Source: CAVXNB01 sp963763085
GTDB taxonomy: Bacteria; Actinomycetota; Acidimicrobiia; Acidimicrobiales; Bog-793
Assembly (NCBI GenBank): GCA_963763085.1
Contig: CAVXNB010000001.1
Span: 744,001-808,000, forward strand
DNA: 64,000 nt
Direction: 5' to 3'
Shown: one piece after another, positions 34,551 through 42,818 of the stretch
Layout: each line of letters begins with the position of its first letter
Position numbering within the stretch: the stretch's first letter is position 1
Program-made: the position numbers and the translations under genes
The notes under the pieces: model-generated
Databases searched by the model: none
Seen by the model: only the letters and a program-made list of their open reading frames with translations
What the model was told of the DNA's origin: nothing

Positions 34551-35471
34551 ATGCGATTCAGCATCTGGCTCGCGATGGAGCAGTCTTGGAGCGAGCTCGT
34601 GCGCACCGCTGCACACGCGGAACGCACCGGATGGGACGGCGTCTGGGTTCCCGACCACTTCATGCCGGACGGCGAGCGCAGCTTGTCACCGCGCCTCGAG
34701 GGCTGGACGACGATCGCCGGCATCGCGGCGTGCGTCGATCGGGTCCGCGTCGGAGTGCTGGTCACGGGGAACACGTACCGCCATCCCGCCGTGCTTGCCA
34801 ACATGGCTGCCACCGTTGACCACATCTCGGGTGGCCGCCATGTGCTCGGGCTCGGCGCCGGCTGGCAAGAAAACGAGCACGAGGCTTACGGGATGGCCTT
34901 CCCTGCCGTCCCCGAGCGGCTGGCCCGCCTGGACGAGGCCTGCCAGGTCATCCGCCTCCTGCTCACACAGGAGCGAAGCAACTTCGAGGGCCGCTTCTAC
35001 CGGCTCGTGGACGCCCCCTGCGAGCCGAAGCCGATCCAGCGCCCGCTGCCACTGCTGGTCGGCGGCAGTGGCGAGAACGTGACGATGCGGATTGCGGCCC
35101 GCTACGCGGACGAATGGAACAGTTGGGGGCTGCCGGAGCTGATGGCCCACAAGAGCGAGGTTCTCGACCGTCACTGCGCCGAGATCGGTCGCGATCCAGC
35201 TGAGATCAAGCGCTCGGCCCAGGCGCTGGTGATGATGAGCGACGACGAGGAGCAGGTGCTGCGCTGGCGCGCCGAGCGCCTGCCGGTCCCCCACATCGCC
35301 GGCACGCCCTCCGAGGTTGCCGACGTGATGGGCCGTTACGCCGACATAGGTCTCGACGAGTTCATCGTCTCGGACCGCACGCTCGGTCGCGACGCCGGGG
35401 AGCGACGAGACAGGATGGACCAATTCCTCGACGCCGTGGCGATCCACCAGCGGCGTCGGTCCAGCTCCTAG
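34551..35471 (+). CDS. LLM-class F420-type oxidoreductase (TIGR03560-like)
   Basis: A 306-residue luciferase-like TIM barrel: MRFSIWLAMEQSWSELV, DGVWVPDHFMP, VRVGVLVTGNTYRHPAVLANMA, ISGGRHVLGLGAGWQENEHEAYG and PLPLLVGGSGENVTMRIAARYADEW. It belongs to a different branch from the LLM proteins at 8342 and 52108. It starts 12 bp after the rpf-like gene, so it may be read from the same message, although a functional link is not obvious. Cofactor F420 is likely from family, not shown. Confidence 0.87.
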   Translation: MRFSIWLAMEQSWSELVRTAAHAERTGWDGVWVPDHFMPDGERSLSPRLEGWTTIAGIAACVDRVRVGVLVTGNTYRHPAVLANMAATVDHISGGRHVLGLGAGWQENEHEAYGMAFPAVPERLARLDEACQVIRLLLTQERSNFEGRFYRLVDAPCEPKPIQRPLPLLVGGSGENVTMRIAARYADEWNSWGLPELMAHKSEVLDRHCAEIGRDPAEIKRSAQALVMMSDDEEQVLRWRAERLPVPHIAGTPSEVADVMGRYADIGLDEFIVSDRTLGRDAGERRDRMDQFLDAVAIHQRRRSSS

Positions 35472-35490
35472 TCGCCGAGACGACCGCGAC

Positions 35491-36504
35491 GTGAGCCATC
35501 TCGTCGCCGCGCCCGACAAGTTCCGGGGAACCGCCGACGCCGCCCAGGTAGCGGCGGCGGCGGCCCGGGGGGCGCGGCGCGCCGGGTGGAGCGCGTCCGA
35601 GGTCCCGCTCGCCGACGGAGGCGAAGGGCTCCTGGCTGCCGTCGGCGGCGAGGTGAGGCACGACGAGGTGACCGGTCCGCTCGGCGCCCCCGTGGTGGCC
35701 GAATGGAGGCTCGTCGACCCCACGCCTCCCCGAAACGGTCCCACCGCCGTGATCGAGATGGCCCACGCGTCGGGGCTCGTCCTCGCCGGCGGAGCGGCAC
35801 ACAATCTGGCGGTCGAGGCCTCGACCGTCGGAACGGGACAGCTCGTGCTGCGTGCGGTCTCGGCAGGCGCAGCCCGCATCGTCGTCGGGTGCGGCGGCTC
35901 GGCGACGACCGACGGCGGCGCGGGTGCGCTCCAGGCGATCGGCTCCCGCGACGCCCTCGAAGGAGCCGAACTGGTAGCGGCCTGCGACGTGACGACGAGG
36001 TTCCTCGAGGCCGCCGCCGTGTTCGCAGCACAGAAAGGCGCCAGCGACTCACAGATCGACGAGCTCGCGACCCGATTGGCCGAGCTGGCGGAGCGGTACC
36101 GGGCCGAATTCGGCATCGACGTCACCAGCCTTCCGGGCGGGGGCGCCGCTGGGGGCCTCGCCGGCGGGTTGGCGGCGCTCGGGGGTCGCATCGTCTCCGG
36201 CTTCGAGTTCGTAGCGGAGTTCGTGGGCCTCGACCAGCAGCTCGCCGGCGCCGACCTCGTCATGACGGGCGAGGGACGCCTCGATCGGCAGTCCTTCGCC
36301 GGCAAGGTCGTCGGAGGCGTGGCCGGTCGTGTCGGCGACCGGGTGCCGATCCTGTGCGTCGTCGGCGACGTGGCTCCGGACGCCGGGCCCGTACCCTTCG
36401 ACGTCGTGAGTCTCGTCGCCCGCTTCGGACGGCTCAGAGCCAGAAACGACGTGCTCGGGCTCGTCGAGGACGTCGTCGCGGAACATCTCGCCCTCCGGCG
36501 ATGA
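35491..36504 (+). CDS. Glycerate kinase
   Basis: A 337-residue GlxK/GarK-type kinase starting with GTG: LVAAPDKFRGTADAAQVAAA, VPLADGGEGLLAAV, the glycine-rich VVGCGGSATTDGGAGALQAIG, LPGGGAAGGLAGGLAALGG and LVMTGEGRLDRQSFAGKVVGGV, which are the conserved blocks of the family in order. It phosphorylates D-glycerate with ATP, feeding glyoxylate or sugar-acid carbon into glycolysis. It begins 19 bp after the LLM gene and converges on aroA. Confidence 0.92.
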   Translation: MSHLVAAPDKFRGTADAAQVAAAAARGARRAGWSASEVPLADGGEGLLAAVGGEVRHDEVTGPLGAPVVAEWRLVDPTPPRNGPTAVIEMAHASGLVLAGGAAHNLAVEASTVGTGQLVLRAVSAGAARIVVGCGGSATTDGGAGALQAIGSRDALEGAELVAACDVTTRFLEAAAVFAAQKGASDSQIDELATRLAELAERYRAEFGIDVTSLPGGGAAGGLAGGLAALGGRIVSGFEFVAEFVGLDQQLAGADLVMTGEGRLDRQSFAGKVVGGVAGRVGDRVPILCVVGDVAPDAGPVPFDVVSLVARFGRLRARNDVLGLVEDVVAEHLALRR

Positions 36505-36529
36505 CACCCGAGGGCCTGGCGCTCCCTCG

Positions 36530-37846
36530 TTAGCGGATTCCGACCCCGAGCCTCGCGACGTCGTCCCAGAAACGAGGGTACGTCTTCGCCACACAACCCG
36601 GCTCCTGGATCTCCACGCCGGGCACGACCGCTCCGATCGCCGCGAAGGCCATCGCGATGCGATGGTCGGAATGGGTGTCGATCCGGCCGGCGTGCAGCGG
36701 AGCGCCCCCGTGAACGACCAGACCTCCCGGCTCCTCGTCGACCTTCGCCCCGAGACGCCTGAGCTCGGTCGCGACCGCACGGATCCGGTCGCTTTCGTGG
36801 CCACGCACGATCTCCACGCCCCGGATCACCGTCTCGGCCTCGGCGAGCGCCCCGAGGACCGCGACCGTCGGCACCTGATCGGGCATCGCCCCGAGATCGA
36901 CGTCGATGCCGGTCAACTTTTGGCGCCGTTCGACCGTGGTCCCTCCCGGGCCACGGCTGACGGCGGCGCCCATGGCAGCGAGGACGTCCAGCATCCGCCG
37001 GTCCGGCTGTGCGGTTTCGTATGCGTTGGCGACTGTGACCGACCCCCCTGTGGCGACACCGAGTGCGTACAAGTGAGCCGCCGCACTGGCGTCGTGCTCG
37101 ACCGACTCCTGCCTCGCTACATACGGCGATCGTGCGCCGACCCGGAAGCACCCTGGAGGCTCCTCGGCCACCGACGCACCCCACCGCACCATGGCGTCGA
37201 CGGTCAGACGCACGTAGCCGAGCTGGTGAAGCCCGTCCACCTCGAGAACGAGATCAGCGTCCGCATAGGGGCCGGCGAGCAGCAGGCCGGTGGCGAACTG
37301 CGAGCTGGCGGAGGCGTCCACGCGAAGCCGGCCGCCGGCGAAGCCGGGACTCGAGATCCGAAGCGGGGGTCTGCCGTGGTCGGTCGTCACGTCCGCGCCG
37401 GCGGCCCGCAACGCGTCGACCAGCGGCCCGATCGGACGCCGGCGGAGCGGCTCCTCGCCGTCGAGGACCACGGTCCCTCTCGCCAACAGCGCCACCGCGG
37501 CCAAGAAACGAAGCGTCGTTCCCGAAAGCCCCGCCCCCACCCACGCCTCGTCCGCCCCCGGCGGGCCGGCCCCCGGCCGGCCCGCCGTCCCGGTCACCGT
37601 GACGCTGTCCCCCATCTGTTCGATGCGTGCGCCGAGCGCACGCAGCCCCGCGGTCATCGCCTGGGTGTCGTCGCTTTCGAGCAGCCGGCGCAGCACGCTC
37701 TCGCCCGCTGCCAGGGAGGCGATGACGAGCAGGCGGTTGGAGACGCTCTTGCTCGAAGGTGCCTCGAGAGTGCCTTCGATGGAGCCGGACGGGACGAGCT
37801 CGAGCGCCGGTCTCGAAAGCCAATCCACGGGACCAGGGCCTGACAC
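36530..37846 (-). CDS. aroA: 3-phosphoshikimate 1-carboxyvinyltransferase (EPSP synthase)
   Basis: A 438-residue shikimate-pathway enzyme: the phosphate-site Lys in LEAPSSKSVSNRLLV, GAGLSGTTLRFLAAVALL, DASASSQFATGLLLAGP, EHDASAAAHLYALG with the catalytic Asp/Glu region, and HSDHRIAMAFAAIG. It joins shikimate-3-phosphate and PEP. I start at GTG 37846; GTG 37828 is possible, and the longer frame overlaps the 3' end of pxpBC. It lies 58 bp downstream of pxpBC on the same strand. Confidence 0.93.
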   Translation of the reverse strand: MSGPGPVDWLSRPALELVPSGSIEGTLEAPSSKSVSNRLLVIASLAAGESVLRRLLESDDTQAMTAGLRALGARIEQMGDSVTVTGTAGRPGAGPPGADEAWVGAGLSGTTLRFLAAVALLARGTVVLDGEEPLRRRPIGPLVDALRAAGADVTTDHGRPPLRISSPGFAGGRLRVDASASSQFATGLLLAGPYADADLVLEVDGLHQLGYVRLTVDAMVRWGASVAEEPPGCFRVGARSPYVARQESVEHDASAAAHLYALGVATGGSVTVANAYETAQPDRRMLDVLAAMGAAVSRGPGGTTVERRQKLTGIDVDLGAMPDQVPTVAVLGALAEAETVIRGVEIVRGHESDRIRAVATELRRLGAKVDEEPGGLVVHGGAPLHAGRIDTHSDHRIAMAFAAIGAVVPGVEIQEPGCVAKTYPRFWDDVARLGVGIR

Positions 37847-37904
37847 GTTCGCAAGCGTAGGCGCACGTCCCGACTTGACCCCCGCCCCCGGGCGTGCTGA
37901 AGCG

Positions 37905-39500
37905 TCAGCCCGCCTGCACGGGATACCAGCCCCGAAGGCGGCGGTCGAGCGAGGTTTCGGCCTCCTGGCGCAGTCGGGCAGCGTCCGTCGAGTCGACGGT
38001 CCGGAAGTGGACCGTGTCACCCGGGAACAACTGACCGAGACGAGAGAGGTCAGCGCTCACGACCACCGCCACAACGGGGTAGCCGCCGAGCGTGGCGTGA
38101 TCGACGCCCAGCACGATCGGTGCACCGTCGGGCGGCAACTGGACGGCGCCGGTCACCATCGCCGTCGAGCCGGGCACCGGGTCTGGCGGAGCCAGCGGAA
38201 GTTCGGCCTCGAGGCGGATGCCCGTGCGATCACTCCGCGGCGCCACCCGGTAGCTGGCCGCCTCGAACCTGGCCCAGGCTTTGTCGCCCATCGGATCCGG
38301 TCCGCGGAGCACACGCAGGATCGTCGAGCGCTGAGGGGATTCGAAGGTGCCTCTGGCCCGGCTCGGCGCTCCGAGCGCCAGCACGTCGCCGGCCGCGAGT
38401 GGACCGGGCCCGACCCGACTCAGCAGGTCGGACGAACGGCTGCCGAGCACGACCGGGCTCTCGACGCCGCCGCCGATCGCGAGGAATGCCCGGGGGCCCG
38501 GGCCGATCGAGCCCACCTCGACAACCTGGCCGGCGCCCACCGGGTGCACAGCCCCGTCCGCCATCTTCGTCCCGTCGATGGTCAAGTCGGCGTCGCCCAC
38601 GAGCGCCACGTACCGCTCCACCTCGAAACGCAGCCTCGCGCCAAACAAAGTCATCTCCAGCAACGCCGCCTCGTCGACATTGCCCACCGCCCGGTTGGCG
38701 AGTCGCGCCGCCAGAGAGTCGGCTGGCCCAGCCCGCGGCACGCCGAGGCGGGCCATACCTATGCGACCGCGATCCTGGACAGTCGTGAGGGTGCCCGGGC
38801 TCAGGACCCGCACAGTCGGAGCCCCGACGCCGGCGATCAGCGGCCGGCGCCTCTCGCCGGCTGCGGAGTCGACACGCTCGACTTCCTGGAATCGGACCCG
38901 GTCACCGGCCTGGAGCACGGCGAAGGGCGGGACGTCAGGATCGAACAGTCGCAGAGCCGTGCGACCGACGAGCTGCCAGCCTCCCGGGGTCTCGATCGGG
39001 TAGACGCCGGCGTACCCGCCACCGAGCGCCACGGAACCGGCCTCGACCCGTGGCCGCGGTGTAGCCCGCCGGGGCACCGAGGCGAGCGGCTCGGGCAGGC
39101 CGACGAGATAGCCGAAGCCCGGCACGAAGCCGACCATGGCCACCACGAGCTCGGTCCCCACCATGACCGCCGTGAATTCCTGCGTGGACATGCCTGTGCT
39201 TCGGGCAACCTCCTCGAGGTCCGGTCCGTCGAACACGACCGGTACCTCGACGGTGCGTGAGGTCTGCTCTGCTCGCTCCGACAGCGGCAGCGTCGCCGCC
39301 CGGCCGGCGAGCTCACCCAGGTCAACCTGAACCGGGTCCGCCACGACAGAGACCGTCCGGTGGCCGACGACGACCTCCTCGACACCTGGCCAAGCCTGCT
39401 GTTCGAAGGACCAGCCGAGACGGTGGGCCTCGCGCATATCGCCGGCCGCCACACGGAACGCCGTGTCGCCAAGTCGGCAGATCGCCCGCGGGGAGGTCAC
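37905..39500 (-). CDS. pxpBC: 5-oxoprolinase subunits B and C fused (PxpB-PxpC)
   Basis: A 531-residue fusion. Residues 1 to about 220 are the PxpB/KipI half (AFRVAAGDMREAHRLGW, VAMVGFVPGFGYLVGLPE, GWQLVGRTALRLFDP). From about 235 the PxpC/KipA half follows (LSPGTLTTVQDRGRIGMARL, GVPRAGPADSLAARLANRAVGN, LAIGGGVESPVVLGSRSSDL, GVDHATLGGYPVVAVV). In most bacteria these are separate genes. With PxpA they cleave 5-oxoproline to glutamate using ATP. GTG 39500 overlaps the pxpA stop as GTGA, so translation is coupled. Confidence 0.93.
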   Translation of the reverse strand: MTSPRAICRLGDTAFRVAAGDMREAHRLGWSFEQQAWPGVEEVVVGHRTVSVVADPVQVDLGELAGRAATLPLSERAEQTSRTVEVPVVFDGPDLEEVARSTGMSTQEFTAVMVGTELVVAMVGFVPGFGYLVGLPEPLASVPRRATPRPRVEAGSVALGGGYAGVYPIETPGGWQLVGRTALRLFDPDVPPFAVLQAGDRVRFQEVERVDSAAGERRRPLIAGVGAPTVRVLSPGTLTTVQDRGRIGMARLGVPRAGPADSLAARLANRAVGNVDEAALLEMTLFGARLRFEVERYVALVGDADLTIDGTKMADGAVHPVGAGQVVEVGSIGPGPRAFLAIGGGVESPVVLGSRSSDLLSRVGPGPLAAGDVLALGAPSRARGTFESPQRSTILRVLRGPDPMGDKAWARFEAASYRVAPRSDRTGIRLEAELPLAPPDPVPGSTAMVTGAVQLPPDGAPIVLGVDHATLGGYPVVAVVVSADLSRLGQLFPGDTVHFRTVDSTDAARLRQEAETSLDRRLRGWYPVQAG

Positions 39501-40270
39501 GTCGAGGGTGCCGCGAACGGCGCGATCCTCACTCCCGCCCGTTCGAGGGCGGCGCGCACCTGGCCGGCGTGCTCGAGAGCACTCGGCGTATCGCCGTGCA
39601 CGCACACTGACGTCGCCTCGACCGCCACGACGCTGCCATCGGTCGTCTCGACGGTTCCGGTGACCGCGATCGAGACGGCCTGAGCGGCAGCCTGCAAGGG
39701 GTCGTCCAATACTGCGCCGGGCTCGTTTCGGTCGACGAGCTTTCCGTCCGGCCGATAGGCCCGATCGCAGAAGGCCTCGGTCGCTATTGCAAGTCCCGCC
39801 GGCCCGCACGCCCCGAGGAGAGCGGATCCGGCTTCTGCGAGCACTGCGAACGGTCCGATCGAGGCCAACGACTGCGCGAGCGTGACGGCTAGTCGCTCGT
39901 CGACTGCCGCACGGTGATAGAGAGCGCCGTGCAACTTCACGTACCGGACAGCGCTGCCTTCCCTGAGGGCGATGGCCCCCAACGCACCGACCTGGTAGCA
40001 GACCTCGTCCGCGATCTGCTCGGCCGACGCGCCGAGCTCCCTTCGGCCGAAGCCCGCGCGGTCGGCATACGAGGCGTGCGCGCCGAGCACGACGCCTCGC
40101 AGGACCGCCTCGTGTGCCAGCCGTCGCATCGTCGAAGGATCGCCGGCGTGCAGCCCGCACGCAACGCTTGCGCTCGTCACGACGGCAAGGAGCGCAATAT
40201 CGCCATCGGTCTCGCCGACGTCGGCATTGAGATCGATGGTCACGCCTGACCGGTCGGTGCGGGGGTCCAT
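39497..40270 (-). CDS. pxpA: 5-oxoprolinase subunit PxpA (LamB/YcsF family)
   Basis: A 257-residue protein: VTIDLNADVGE at the N-terminus, VACGLHAGDPSTMRRLAHEA, LGAHASYADRAGFGRREL, AVRYVKLHGALYHRA, AFCDRAYRPDGKLVDR and CVHGDTPSALEHA, all diagnostic of the YcsF/PxpA family. It works with PxpBC in opening 5-oxoproline. First gene of the pxp operon; a 9-bp-arm palindrome lies 104 bp upstream. Confidence 0.95.
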   Translation of the reverse strand: MDPRTDRSGVTIDLNADVGETDGDIALLAVVTSASVACGLHAGDPSTMRRLAHEAVLRGVVLGAHASYADRAGFGRRELGASAEQIADEVCYQVGALGAIALREGSAVRYVKLHGALYHRAAVDERLAVTLAQSLASIGPFAVLAEAGSALLGACGPAGLAIATEAFCDRAYRPDGKLVDRNEPGAVLDDPLQAAAQAVSIAVTGTVETTDGSVVAVEATSVCVHGDTPSALEHAGQVRAALERAGVRIAPFAAPST

Positions 40271-40373
40271 CGTCGTGCAACCGTACGCTTCCCGGGCAGG
40301 CAGGGCGCGGCGGGGCAGGCGGGGCGGGTCCGCCGGGTTGTTTGAAATTGTTGCTCAACTTGCCTCTCATCGA

Positions 40374-40393
40374 GATTGCGACCAGTCGCAATC
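40374..40393. promoter_or_regulatory. Palindromic operator candidate upstream of pxpA
   Basis: GATTGCGAC-CA-GTCGCAATC, 9-bp perfect arms, in an unusually AT-rich 236-bp gap that also holds a run of seven T at about 40419-40426. It is the only strong symmetric site between the pxp operon and the EamA gene. Likely regulator binding site; the regulator is not in the window. Confidence 0.55.
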
Positions 40394-40506
40394 ATTAACG
40401 GAAGCAAGTTTTCGCACTTTTTTTGTTATCGGGCTGGAGCTTGGCGCCGACGGGGCCGACCGCGGGGACCGGACCGACTGGCGAGCCGACCGCAGAGGGC
40501 CGGCGC

Positions 40507-41352
40507 TCAGCCGATGGTGATGAGCGCCACGCCGCCGAGGGCCGTCAGGACACCTGCGACCTGAACGGACTTGAGACGCTCGTGCTGAATGAAGCGGGCG
40601 AGCAGGGCGGTGATGACCGGGTAGAGCGAAGCGAGCACCGACACGACCGCGACGAGGCTGCGACCGCTCGCCACGGCGTACAGGCCGGCGCCGGTGAGGT
40701 CGCTGCCGCTCATGAGAACCAGCACGGGAACGTCCTTCGGTCGCACGCCTCCGAAATTCCGCCTGATCAACCACACGATCCCAAGAGGCACGAGCATGAC
40801 GATGCGAGACGTGAGCAGGGTCATCCCGGCCGAGTAGTGGCTCCCCCGCGCGAGCGAGTAGAGCACGATGCCGAACCCGAAGGCCGCGATCAGGGCCAGC
40901 ATCAGCGCCCGGCCGCCGCCCGGTGCGTCGTGCTCGCGCACCGCTCGCAGCTCGGGTCCGCTCGCCATGACCACCCCGGCGACACAGCATGCGATCCCGA
41001 CGAGCTGCAGCGCCGCCGGACGCTCGCCTTGCGCCAGCCCGATTGCGACCGGCACGATCACGGCGGTCGACCCGATCGGCGCGATGACGCCCATCTTCCC
41101 GGTTGCCAGAGCCTCGAAGAAAAACGCGAGGGAGATCGGCTGCGCCAGGCCGGCGATGACCCCCCAGGTGAGCCACCCGGACGGGTTGTGCTCAGCACCG
41201 AACAGGAAGACCGCGGCCGCCAGGACCGGAATCAACAGGACCTGTCCGAGCCCCGCCACGGCGAGCGGATGGATCCGGCGCGAAAGGGTTCCTCCGACGA
41301 AGTCCGTGCACCCCCAGATCGCGCTCGCGATCAGGGGTAGGAGGGCATTCAT
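40507..41352 (-). CDS. EamA/DMT-family transporter
   Basis: A 281-residue integral membrane protein with ten hydrophobic segments in two similar halves: LPLIASAIWGCTDFVGGTLS opens the first, LMLALIAAFGFGIVLYSLAR the second, and LASLYPVITALLARFIQHERL is the conserved EamA segment before the last helices. Members export metabolites or amino acids; substrate unknown. ATG 41352 (MNALLPLIA) is preferred over one seven codons upstream. It lies downstream of the tldD-pmbA pair on the same strand, 59 bp away. Confidence 0.88.
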   Translation of the reverse strand: MNALLPLIASAIWGCTDFVGGTLSRRIHPLAVAGLGQVLLIPVLAAAVFLFGAEHNPSGWLTWGVIAGLAQPISLAFFFEALATGKMGVIAPIGSTAVIVPVAIGLAQGERPAALQLVGIACCVAGVVMASGPELRAVREHDAPGGGRALMLALIAAFGFGIVLYSLARGSHYSAGMTLLTSRIVMLVPLGIVWLIRRNFGGVRPKDVPVLVLMSGSDLTGAGLYAVASGRSLVAVVSVLASLYPVITALLARFIQHERLKSVQVAGVLTALGGVALITIG

Positions 41353-41411
41353 CCCGGGCGAGCGTAGCTGCACCCCTCAGCGGCGACCGTCCCCCGCCGC
41401 AGCGAGCCCGC

Positions 41412-42818
41412 TCAGGTCGCGGGGCTCACCGAGCTCATGTTGAAGTCCGCTACGCGAAGCGATGGCATCGCCGTCCGGTTCATCCACTCGTTCCACTCCC
41501 GCGAGAGCGCCCGCTCGGTCCTGCCGCCTTCGATGGTCTTCGAGAGCACGTCGATCGGGCTCTCGTTGAAGCGGAAGTTGTTGACCGCACCCACGATCTC
41601 GCCTCTCTCGACGAGGTAGACGCCATCTCTCGTGAGGCCGGTCAGCAGCAGCGTCGACGGGTCCACTTCCCGGATGTACCAGAGGCACGTGAGCAACAGG
41701 CCGCGCTCGGTCCTCGATATGAGATCGTCGAGGCCGCCGGTCGCTCCGGGTAATTCGAGGATGAGGTTGTCGATCGGCGCAGCCGCTTGGGTACCCGATC
41801 GTTTCGCCGCCGCGCGGTGGTACTGCAGTCGCGCGAGCCGACCACCGGAGATCCAGTCGGTGCGCTCCAGTGGGAGACCGTTGTCGAAGACAGACACGTC
41901 CTGGCCCGACGCCGACGTGGCGAGAAACGGCTCGCACTCGAGTCCCTTCTCGAGCGGATCGCTCCGCAAGGTGAACGGGTGGGGCGACAGCGATTCGCCC
42001 ACCCGCGTGCCGCCGCCGGGCGCGGAGAACACGCTCCGCCCCTCCTCGGCCTCGCGGCCGGAGGTCGCGGCGCCGGCCAGCACCATCAGGTCGGCGACGG
42101 CGTCGGGCGGGATCACGACCTCGTAGCGCCCCGGCTCGAGCTCGACCTTCCGCTCGGCCCAGCCGAGACGGCGGAGCAGGCGGTCCTCGAGCTCCTCGAG
42201 CCGCACGTCGGCAAGGTCAGCGGCGCCCGTTGCCGCCCAAGCGGAGCGCGAGCCGTCGTCCGAGCGCGCAACAACCTCGAGCTTGCCGGTCGGCTGGACG
42301 TGGCGAAGCCGCACGCCGGCGGAGGTCCCGAGGTACAACGTCGAGACCTTGTGCTCGGCGAAGCCGGCCAAGCGGTTGCCGGAAGCCCGGGCCCGGCCGA
42401 AGGCGTCGCCGAGCTCGGCGAGCACGTCGCCGAGGCCGGCGAGGCTCGTCGTGACCGGGCCTTCACCGAAGTCGCTGCCGGCGTCCGGGCCTGCGGGGGT
42501 GACGAGCGGAGCGGCGTCGTCCGCCGGCGGGGCGCCGGCCGCGATCGTCTCGGCTCGACGGAGAAGGTCAGTCGCGTCCCCGGCACCGCTCCTGCTCGCG
42601 ATCCCTACGCCCGTCCCTCCTTCGACCTCGCGCAGGGCGATCACGGTGACTGTCCGATCTCGCCGGGTCCCGTTCGTCGTGACCGTATTGTTCGCAAATC
42701 GGAGCTCCGCTTCGCTCCGATCCTCGACGAGCACGATGCACCCGTCCGGACCGGCGGCCTCGAGCACCTGCTCGACGACTCCGGCGGCCGGCGCCAGCCT
42801 GCCCGTCCCGACGCTCAT
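41412..42818 (-). CDS. pmbA: TldE/PmbA family metalloprotease subunit
   Basis: A 468-residue protein: CIVLVEDRSEAELRFANN at the start, a long central domain, then PAPGGGTRVGESLSPHPFTL, LPLERTDWISGGRLARLQYHR, LLLTCLWYIREVDPSTLLLTGLTRDGVYLVERGEIV and NFRFNESPIDVL. These match TldE, the subunit lacking the metal-binding motif, which with TldD forms a barrel protease that trims small peptides. The ATG at 42818 overlaps the tldD stop (ATGA). Confidence 0.9.
   Translation of the reverse strand: MSVGTGRLAPAAGVVEQVLEAAGPDGCIVLVEDRSEAELRFANNTVTTNGTRRDRTVTVIALREVEGGTGVGIASRSGAGDATDLLRRAETIAAGAPPADDAAPLVTPAGPDAGSDFGEGPVTTSLAGLGDVLAELGDAFGRARASGNRLAGFAEHKVSTLYLGTSAGVRLRHVQPTGKLEVVARSDDGSRSAWAATGAADLADVRLEELEDRLLRRLGWAERKVELEPGRYEVVIPPDAVADLMVLAGAATSGREAEEGRSVFSAPGGGTRVGESLSPHPFTLRSDPLEKGLECEPFLATSASGQDVSVFDNGLPLERTDWISGGRLARLQYHRAAAKRSGTQAAAPIDNLILELPGATGGLDDLISRTERGLLLTCLWYIREVDPSTLLLTGLTRDGVYLVERGEIVGAVNNFRFNESPIDVLSKTIEGGRTERALSREWNEWMNRTAMPSLRVADFNMSSVSPAT

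Noticed and set aside
34686..37184. 2.5-kb open frame on the minus strand across the LLM and glycerate kinase genes
   Set aside because: Both plus-strand genes are recognised with full motif sets; the antisense protein is low complexity.
37290..39260. Long plus-strand frame across aroA and pxpBC
   Set aside because: The minus-strand genes are certain; codon usage of the plus frame is that of a shadow.
40415..40428. Run of seven T as a possible terminator for the EamA gene
   Set aside because: It is on the wrong strand for a minus-strand transcript, and no GC-rich stem precedes it.
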